A stretch of DNA of 56,760 nucleotides, from positions 1 to 56,760 of the forward strand of contig JACDAL010000106.1 of NCBI GenBank assembly GCA_013695465.1, read 5' to 3'. The stretch is from Actinomycetota bacterium. Its GTDB lineage: Bacteria; Actinomycetota; CADDZG01; WHSQ01. Shown here piece by piece: positions 52,359 through 56,760 of this stretch; position 1 is the first letter of the stretch, and each line of letters opens with the position of its first letter. The translations under genes were made by a program, and so were the position numbers. The notes beneath the pieces are model-generated. The model was not told the DNA's origin. It did no database searches and saw nothing but the letters and a program-made list of their open reading frames with translations.

Positions 52359-53642
52359 TTAGGGAAACAGGCCTCTCGTCAGGTGCGCCTCGGCCACCCG
52401 GCCGACCCCGATCCAGTGCGCCGCCTGACGCATCGTGAGACCCTTGTCCTCGGCCATCTGATAGACCTCGACAAAAGCGCGCTCCATGATTTGTCGCAGG
52501 CGCTCGTTCACGTCCTCCTCGGACCAGAAGTACGCCTGGATGTCCTGCACCCACTCGAAGTAGGAAACCGTGACGCCGCCCGAGTTGGCGAGGATGTCCG
52601 GCACCACGAAGACCCCTCTTTCCGAGAGGATCTTGTCCCCCTCGAAGGTGATCGGGCCGTTGGCCGCCTCACACACGACGCGCGCCTTGACCTTGTCCGC
52701 GTTCTTGACCGAGATGACTCCCTCGACCGCGGCCGGCACGAGCACATCGCAGTCAATCTCCAGCAGCTCGGCGTTGGTCACGGGCTCCGCTCCGGGGCAC
52801 CCGGACACGCTGCCCCCGAGCTTCTTGTGACGGTTGATCGCCTCGGGATCGAGGCCCCGGTCCCGGTAGAGCCCGCCGTCGACGTCTGAGACCGCAACCA
52901 CCCGGCAGCCGGCATCGTGCAGCAATTGGGCGGCGTGCCCTCCGACCTTGCCATAGCCCTGGATGGCGACCGAGACCTCCTCGATGCCGATCCCCAAGCT
53001 CTTGAGGGTCGAGAAGATCGTGTACATGACTCCGCGCGACGTCGCCCCCGCCCGTCCCCGGGAGCCTCCGATAGACACCGGTTTCCCGGTGACGACCCCC
53101 GGTACCGAATAGCCATGGTTCATGGAATAGGTGTCCATGATCCACGACATGATGTCCTCGTCGGTGTTCATGTCGGGGGCGGGGATGTCTCGCTCGGGGC
53201 CGATGAAGGGGAGGATCTCGGAGGCGTAGCGGCGGGTCATGCGCTCGAGCTCGGATCGGCTCAGGGCCTTGGGATCTACGGCCACACCGCCCTTGGCGCC
53301 GCCGAATGGAATTTGGGCGACGGCGCACTTCCAGGTCATCCACATTGCGAGGGCCTTGACCTCGTCGAGATCGACGCTGGAGTGATAGCGGAGCCCCCCC
53401 TTGGCCGGACCGCGCGTCACGTTGTGGTGCACACGATAGCCCTGACAAACACGCGTCGAGCCATCGTCGAGCCGGAATGGCACCGACACCGACAACGAAC
53501 GTTTTGGAGCGCGCAGTATCTCGTGAACGCCGGGCGCAAGCCCCATCAGCTCGGCCGCTTCATCGAGTTGTGCCAGGGCGGTTTCCCAGGCGGAGTCCCC
53601 GGAGGGATCGGCCGGGAGGTGTGGTTCGTTTAGCTGTGTCAA
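52359..53642 (-). CDS. gdhA: Glutamate dehydrogenase (Glu/Leu/Phe/Val family)
   Basis: 427 aa hexameric-type dehydrogenase interconverting glutamate and 2-oxoglutarate plus ammonia. GGLRYHSSVDLDEVKALAMW, catalytic lysine in PFGGAKGGV, nucleotide-binding VAIQGYGKVGGHAAQLLHDA. The C-terminal half has PDILANSGGVTVSYFEWVQD. Cofactor preference cannot be fixed by eye. A 179-bp gap follows, with a GGCCG/CGGCC mini-hairpin after the stop. Confidence 0.93.
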   Translation of the reverse strand: MTQLNEPHLPADPSGDSAWETALAQLDEAAELMGLAPGVHEILRAPKRSLSVSVPFRLDDGSTRVCQGYRVHHNVTRGPAKGGLRYHSSVDLDEVKALAMWMTWKCAVAQIPFGGAKGGVAVDPKALSRSELERMTRRYASEILPFIGPERDIPAPDMNTDEDIMSWIMDTYSMNHGYSVPGVVTGKPVSIGGSRGRAGATSRGVMYTIFSTLKSLGIGIEEVSVAIQGYGKVGGHAAQLLHDAGCRVVAVSDVDGGLYRDRGLDPEAINRHKKLGGSVSGCPGAEPVTNAELLEIDCDVLVPAAVEGVISVKNADKVKARVVCEAANGPITFEGDKILSERGVFVVPDILANSGGVTVSYFEWVQDIQAYFWSEEDVNERLRQIMERAFVEVYQMAEDKGLTMRQAAHWIGVGRVAEAHLTRGLFP

Positions 53643-53677
53643 GGCGTCTCCATTGACGTCTCGGTTGCAGGCGAAGA

Positions 53678-53750
53678 GCTGGAGACAGGATTCGAACCTG
53701 CGACCGGCCGCTTACAAGGCGGCTGCTCTACCGGGCTGAGCTACTCCAGC
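53678..53750 (-). tRNA. tRNA-Thr (TGT)
   Basis: 73 nt. Acceptor GCTGGAG/CTCCAGC is fully paired. Anticodon stem GCCGC/GCGGC with loop CTTGTAA, anticodon TGT; T arm GGTTCGAATCC. No encoded CCA. It marks the border between the core chromosome and the accessory module; the module lies on its 5' side. Confidence 0.97.
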
Positions 53751-54057
53751 CAGGAGCCCACCCTACTCCCGACGGTGCGGCTCCCGTTGCTTCGTAGAGC
53801 TGCTGGGTTCCATGAAGTTGCGGCCCACTTCGGGCATCGCTACGGCGAGGCTCCCGGTGCTTCGTTCAGGTTACATTTAGGTTCTTGAGTCGTCGCGCCA
53901 CTTCGAACATGGCGATCGCCCCGGCAGTTGCACGGAGGTGTCCGATGAAAGCTACGTATTTAGAGCAATTGGGAGGAATTGGGCCCATAGGGGCTTGACG
54001 CCCTCCCAACATGGACGTAATTTCAGAGATGTTCTTCCCCGTCACAGAAAGATTCCC
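53751..54057. other. Border region between tRNA-Thr and the accessory module
   Basis: About 300 bp, lower in GC than the core. Two imperfect copies of GGCTCCCGKTGCTTCGTNNAG start at 53779 and 53849, 70 bp apart, and AATTGGG occurs twice at 53967-53985. Short overlapping frames on both strands are not convincing genes. No copy of the tRNA 3' end (attachment site) was seen. Confidence 0.5.
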
Positions 54058-54225
54058 ATGAAGGCTCTCACAGACGACGCTCGCGGTCAAGCATTTTTTG
54101 AGAGCAGATTAGCCCAGGGCCTTCCCGAAACCATTATCGAGCCAGCCGTCCTCGCCGCTGTAGTGGCGCTATTGGTTCAACCCAAACAGATTTCACCGCG
54201 GGCACGAGAATCCCGCCCACGTTAG
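54058..54225 (+). CDS. Small hypothetical protein of the mobile module
   Basis: 55 aa from the ATG at 54058 (MKALTDDARGQAFFESRLAQ), continuing GLPETIIEPAVLAAVVALL and a basic tail. The pattern resembles small proteins found upstream of replication genes in actinobacterial phages and integrative plasmids, but no function is known to me. The frame is open back to a GTG at 53938. Ribosome-binding site is weak. Confidence 0.5.
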   Translation: MKALTDDARGQAFFESRLAQGLPETIIEPAVLAAVVALLVQPKQISPRARESRPR

Positions 54226-54304
54226 AACCGCAGTCGTTCGAAGAGGGTCCACCGGATAGCGCATCCATCGAAGGGCCGAGAGGAGCGGGCGGCGCAGCTA
54301 CGTG

Positions 54305-54340
54305 GTGGCCGGGGGCTTGGACGGAGCCCCCGGTTGCCAC
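54305..54340. promoter_or_regulatory. Strong stem-loop upstream of the replication gene
   Basis: CCGGGGGCT (54309-54317) pairs with AGCCCCCGG (54325-54333) over 9 bp around a 7-nt loop. After a 3-nt bulge, GTGG (54305-54308) pairs with CCAC (54337-54340). It lies ~50 bp before the initiator-like gene. Terminator of the small gene upstream, regulatory site, or replication-related structure are all possible. Confidence 0.55.
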
Positions 54341-54387
54341 GGCCCTACCGACCGTTCGAGTAGCCCCGTCCAGGAAGGTTCCGTCCA

Positions 54388-55077
54388 ATGGCGTACTCCC
54401 AAATACCGCTTCATATCTGGACCCCCGAGTTCAGATCATTGAGTCTGGAAGCCAAAGTGCTATGGCTTCACATGCGAGCTAACACGATGCGCAACTCCGA
54501 AGGGCTGTTCACCTGGCCCCCCGGTCACGCCATGGCAGACACCGGACTCTCCCCTGAGCGTTACTCGAGGGCACGCGGGGAGCTTGTAGAGGCTGGGTTC
54601 ATCTCGTATGACTCAACGACTGAAGCTGTGCTGGACCGTCACGCGCTCGTCCACTACCAGCCGACAGGGCCGAAGCAGCTGGCAGGAGCCCTGCGCGTAT
54701 TGAAGAGCGTGCCGGACACTCCTTTACTGGATGAACTCCTCGAGGTCGCGCGGGAACTCGCCCCCGATCTAGCGTTGATTCTGACGGGGAAATACGAAAG
54801 GGACGTGACCAACCCTCAGACAGGGGAGGTTCGGCGAGTCCGTCACCAGGGGCACCCCAGGTGGGACCTATCGAACATACGTTCGGAACTATACCCTATC
54901 GATAGGGTATTTTCAACTCCAGATACCCTGAGTAGAGTAGAGCTAGAGCAAGAGCTACGCAGTAGAGAAGGGTTTAGAGAAGAGCTCGTTTCTGAAAGGG
55001 AGACGGAAGGAAACGGCTTAAGGGTATCTCCACCTAATTCTGGTGCCGGCCACTACGCACACAAGGACGCGCCGTGA
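54388..55077 (+). CDS. Replication-initiator-like helix-turn-helix protein
   Basis: 229 aa. Opens with IPLHIWTPEFRSLSLEAKVL and LWLHMRANTMRNSEGLFTWP, followed by a helix-turn-helix region (ADTGLSPERYSRARGELVEA, GFISYDSTTEAVLDRHALVH). This order is typical of phage and plasmid replication-initiation proteins of actinobacteria. AGGAAGG lies 7 nt before the ATG. The C-terminal third is acidic and locally AT-richer, and its DNA contains two palindromes. It overlaps the primase-like gene as GTGA. Confidence 0.7.
   Translation: MAYSQIPLHIWTPEFRSLSLEAKVLWLHMRANTMRNSEGLFTWPPGHAMADTGLSPERYSRARGELVEAGFISYDSTTEAVLDRHALVHYQPTGPKQLAGALRVLKSVPDTPLLDELLEVARELAPDLALILTGKYERDVTNPQTGEVRRVRHQGHPRWDLSNIRSELYPIDRVFSTPDTLSRVELEQELRSREGFREELVSERETEGNGLRVSPPNSGAGHYAHKDAP
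54872..54910. repeat. Adjacent palindromes inside the replication gene
   Basis: CGAAC-ATAC-GTTCG (54872-54885) is followed 5 bp later by the perfect 20-bp palindrome ATACCCTATCGATAGGGTAT (54891-54910). Further half-sites follow: ATACCCT at 54923-54929 and AGGGTAT at 55021-55027. Such a cluster is typical of binding sites for a Rep protein or a dimeric regulator, and the surrounding 100 bp is AT-richer than the rest. Confidence 0.75.
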
Positions 55078-55634
55078 CTCCGGTGGAGATCGTGCTGGAC
55101 CGGCTGACAGGAGTCCGTCGCTCGGGTAAGGAGTGGACGGCGCGCTGCCCAGCGCACGAGGATCGGGCGCCCAGCCTTCGCGTGCGAGAGGGACGGAACG
55201 GGCAAGCCGTGTTGCATTGCTTTGCCGGCTGTTCTACACCTTGCGTGGTCTCTGCCCTCGGGTTCGAGATGCGTGACCTGTTCGTGCGCGACAATGACTG
55301 GAAGCCCGAGCCAAGACGAAAGCCCGAACCACTCCCGGCAGAGTTTGACGACTTCCTAGAGACGCTCCGCAACCGACCTACGTGGCCGTTCGAGTGGGAG
55401 TCTGCGAAGTTGCTAGCGGGGCTTCCGATTGAGCTAGCCCGTCAGGACGCGCGGCAGAATTGGGACTGTCTCTCCGCGCGGGGAAACATCAAGCTCATAC
55501 TTCTAGCGGCTGACATGATCCGTGGGAAGGAGCACATCTTCCACTACAGCGATGAATCCGCTGGATTCGGGGCCGTGCCACATTGTCCGTTATGCGATTC
55601 CGAATGGTGCTCCCATATTGGGGAAGCATCGTGA
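55074..55634 (+). CDS. CHC2-type zinc-finger primase-like protein
   Basis: 186 aa. A zinc finger like the DnaG/phage primase N-terminal domain: CPAH(ED) with C25 and H28, then VLHCFAGC with C49 and C53. No Toprim or polymerase domain follows, so it is either a DNA-binding fragment working with other proteins or a split primase. The C-terminus adds a second possible metal site, HCPLCDSEWCSH. GTG start overlapping the previous gene by 4 bp (GTGA). Confidence 0.75.
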   Translation: MTPVEIVLDRLTGVRRSGKEWTARCPAHEDRAPSLRVREGRNGQAVLHCFAGCSTPCVVSALGFEMRDLFVRDNDWKPEPRRKPEPLPAEFDDFLETLRNRPTWPFEWESAKLLAGLPIELARQDARQNWDCLSARGNIKLILLAADMIRGKEHIFHYSDESAGFGAVPHCPLCDSEWCSHIGEAS

Positions 55635-55855
55635 ACGACGATTTCCTCGATAAGCCTATCGAGCAGGGCGGATTCCACATCAAGGGGCCATCCACCCGAA
55701 GCCTGCGCTGCCCCCGGTGCGAAACGTTCCGAGAGCCGCGGGACATGCTTACGGATCGGAATTAATGCCGGCCATGTCATAAGGCTCAAGTGAGAGCGCG
55801 ACAGAAAGCCCGAGAGGTCGAGCTCCAGGAAGCCGAACGTGAACGGGGCACGTAG
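55631..55855 (+). pseudogene. Zinc-ribbon protein interrupted by an in-frame TAA
   Basis: Starts with GTG at 55631, overlapping the previous stop as GTGA. The first 44 codons end ...RCPRCETFREPRDMLTDRN before TAA (55763-55765). In the same frame the next codons give CRPCHKAQVRARQKAREVEL and a further ~9 residues to TAG at 55853. CxxC before and CxxC directly after the stop make one ordinary phage-type zinc ribbon, so a single-base change or stop readthrough splits it. Either truncated protein alone would lose a metal pair. Confidence 0.75.
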
Positions 55856-56063
55856 CGAGCTAGCCCTACAGGCGATGGTGTCGGCACTCAAGCGGTCGGA
55901 ACCCGAGCTTAGGGCCGCGTTCTACACCTACCTCGAGGAAGAGATTACCGAGCTAACCTCATCCTCCACTTGGGCGCAGAGTGTCCGCGACACGCTCTCC
56001 ACCGCACCCAATTTCCCTGGACACCCGATAAGCGGACATGATGATGGTCCGCGGAGGAGGTAG
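55839..56063 (+). CDS. Small hypothetical protein, 3' end probably altered by an IS
   Basis: 74 aa from a GTG at 55839, overlapping the zinc-ribbon frame by 17 bp. Residues 1-50 (ELALQAMVSALKRSEPELRA, AFYTYLEEEITELTSSSTWA) are helical. The last ~20 residues (FPGHPISGHDDGPRRR) differ in character and coincide with the left side of the transposase gene, so the original C-terminus may have been replaced. Unknown function. Confidence 0.5.
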   Translation: MNGARSELALQAMVSALKRSEPELRAAFYTYLEEEITELTSSSTWAQSVRDTLSTAPNFPGHPISGHDDGPRRR

Positions 56064-56418
56064 TCCGTGGGAACAGGGAGGTCGGCAGTGGCCAAAGCGG
56101 GACCCCGAGGAGCAACCGAATGGATCGCGTTGGTCGGCGCGAAAGAAGGCAGACGTAGTCGTTCGGCTGCTGCGCGGCGAGAGCCTCGACGAGCTGTCAC
56201 GGGAGCTGCGCGTGGAAGCTCACCGGCTGCAGGCATGGCGGGACGAGTTCGTGACCGGCGGCATCGAGGGACTCAAGGCAAGACCGTTGCAACCGGAGGA
56301 GCGGCGTCTAAGAGACGCCGAGCGCAAGATCGGTGAGCTCACGATGGACAACGAGATCCTCCGGGCGGCGGCCCGAGAAAGGGGGCTCCAGATCCCGCCC
56401 AGGAAGCGGCCGAGATAG
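56038..56418 (+). CDS. OrfA-type IS transposase subunit (helix-turn-helix)
   Basis: 126 aa. RWSARKKADVVVRLLRGESL is a helix-turn-helix start, followed by HRLQAWRDEFVTGGIEGLKA and a C-terminal coiled coil RLRDAERKIGELTMDNEILR, the pattern of IS3-family OrfA proteins. The first ~40 residues are likely upstream DNA; an internal start is possible. The DDE subunit expected downstream is absent: after 56418 only a short frame (MELDLARKRA) follows, so the element is degraded. Same type as the remnant at 43.4 kb. Confidence 0.75.
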   Translation: MMMVRGGGSPWEQGGRQWPKRDPEEQPNGSRWSARKKADVVVRLLRGESLDELSRELRVEAHRLQAWRDEFVTGGIEGLKARPLQPEERRLRDAERKIGELTMDNEILRAAARERGLQIPPRKRPR

Positions 56419-56579
56419 CCATGGAGCTCGATCTTGCTCGCAAACGCGCGTAGACGTCGGACGTGAATCCCATCGCCCTCCTCCTAGAGACCCGCGGCGT
56501 CGAGCAGCAGCTTGGCATCTTCGGCGGGCGAGTCGAGCACGCCGTCTAGACTGTACTGACCCCAAGATGTGGCGACGCA
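56419..56579. mobile_element. IS junction region
   Basis: 161 bp between the plus-strand OrfA-type gene and the minus-strand transposase end. TGTACTGACCCCAAGATGTG at 56552-56571 begins with TGT and lies 8 bp beyond the stop codon of the minus-strand transposase, the expected place of its terminal inverted repeat. The other end is outside the window, so the repeat cannot be confirmed. Confidence 0.45.
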
Positions 56580-56760
56580 TCACTTCGGCTTGCTCCACAT
56601 CTTCGCCTTTCCGATGACCGCTTCGGGCGTCCTACCTTTGGTGAGCCGCCCGGTGTGAGCGCGGTCCGAGTTGTAGTAGTTGAGATAACGATCGAGATCA
56701 AGCCGGAGACCGGTGATCTTGGGGATGAGGTAACGAGCGAAGGCGGGTCTCCAGCACTCT
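56580..56760 (-). CDS. DDE transposase C-terminus (IS481/IS3-like), cut by window
   Basis: 59 codons up to the TGA at 56580-56582, open to the right edge. The peptide includes FARYLIPKITGLRLDLDRYL, NYYNSDRAHTGRLTKGRTPE and AKMWSKPK. The YNSDRAHTG...P segment is the C-terminal part of the integrase-type catalytic domain, just after the last acidic residue. Orientation is opposite to the OrfA-type gene, so these are two separate elements. Confidence 0.85.
   Translation of the reverse strand, partial: ECWRPAFARYLIPKITGLRLDLDRYLNYYNSDRAHTGRLTKGRTPEAVIGKAKMWSKPK

Noticed and set aside
52180-52554. 125-codon N-terminal extension of the DUF3263 protein
   Set aside because: No similarity and low-complexity; the family begins at the ATG at 52179.
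53678-54060. Attachment site duplication at the tRNA-Thr 3' end
   Set aside because: No second copy of the 3' tRNA sequence was found anywhere in the window.
53866-54090. 74-codon minus-strand frame next to tRNA-Thr
   Set aside because: No ribosome-binding site or similarity, and it conflicts with a more plausible plus-strand small gene.

Overview
The window reads as a chromosomal segment of a high-GC member of the Actinomycetota. The signs are a DUF3263 protein (MSATRYYQ motif, a family seen essentially only in actinobacteria), an Rv2466c-type DsbA-fold protein, a LytR_C cell-envelope protein, an ECF sigma/zinc anti-sigma pair, C-terminally extended ribosomal proteins S3, L22 and L17, and zinc-type S14. 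I cannot place it below phylum; the genus is not one I recognise.

Layout. (1) 1-4782: central metabolism, with a DsbA-like gene cut by the left edge, zwf, and divergent acnA. (2) 5069-39302: one uninterrupted minus-strand supercluster, read from right to left: secE-nusG-rplKA-rplJL-rpoBC-rpsLG-fusA-tuf, the S10 and spc operons, secY-adk-map-infA-rpmJ, the alpha operon, truA, rplM-rpsI. It joins blocks that are separate operons in many bacteria and would supply RNA polymerase core, most r-proteins, the elongation factors and the Sec channel together. Visible control points are an L10-type leader with an intrinsic terminator before rplJ, a 12-bp hairpin plus a promoter carrying a perfect inverted repeat between rplL and rpoB, and a hairpin leader before rpsL. 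(3) 39480-43662: a 46-codon ORF, an uncharacterised protein, a PAS-GGDEF-EAL protein with TTA codons, a decayed insertion sequence and tRNA-Trp. (4) 43754-53642: ECF sigma/anti-sigma, threonine synthase with an adjacent sulfur-carrier protein, AI-2E transporter, glycerate kinase, GT20 trehalose-phosphate synthase, trehalose-phosphatase, LytR_C protein, DUF3263 and glutamate dehydrogenase. (5) 53678-56760: tRNA-Thr, then a plus-strand accessory module (replication-initiator-like gene, CHC2 zinc-finger primase fragment, a zinc-ribbon gene interrupted by TAA, a small hypothetical gene) broken by IS transposase genes up to the right edge.

The least expected content is a family of mosaic intergenic repeats (about 160-180 bp) that starts exactly at the stop codons of rplQ, rplR and rpsE and fills each gap; a NusG with a long Ala/Pro/Gln/Asp repeat tail before its NGN domain; apparent CTG-only starts for truA and otsB and TTG starts for rpoB, rpoC, rpsL and rpsK; and palindromes inside the replication gene of the mobile module. 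I saw no CRISPR array, rRNA gene, toxin-antitoxin pair or recognisable defence system.
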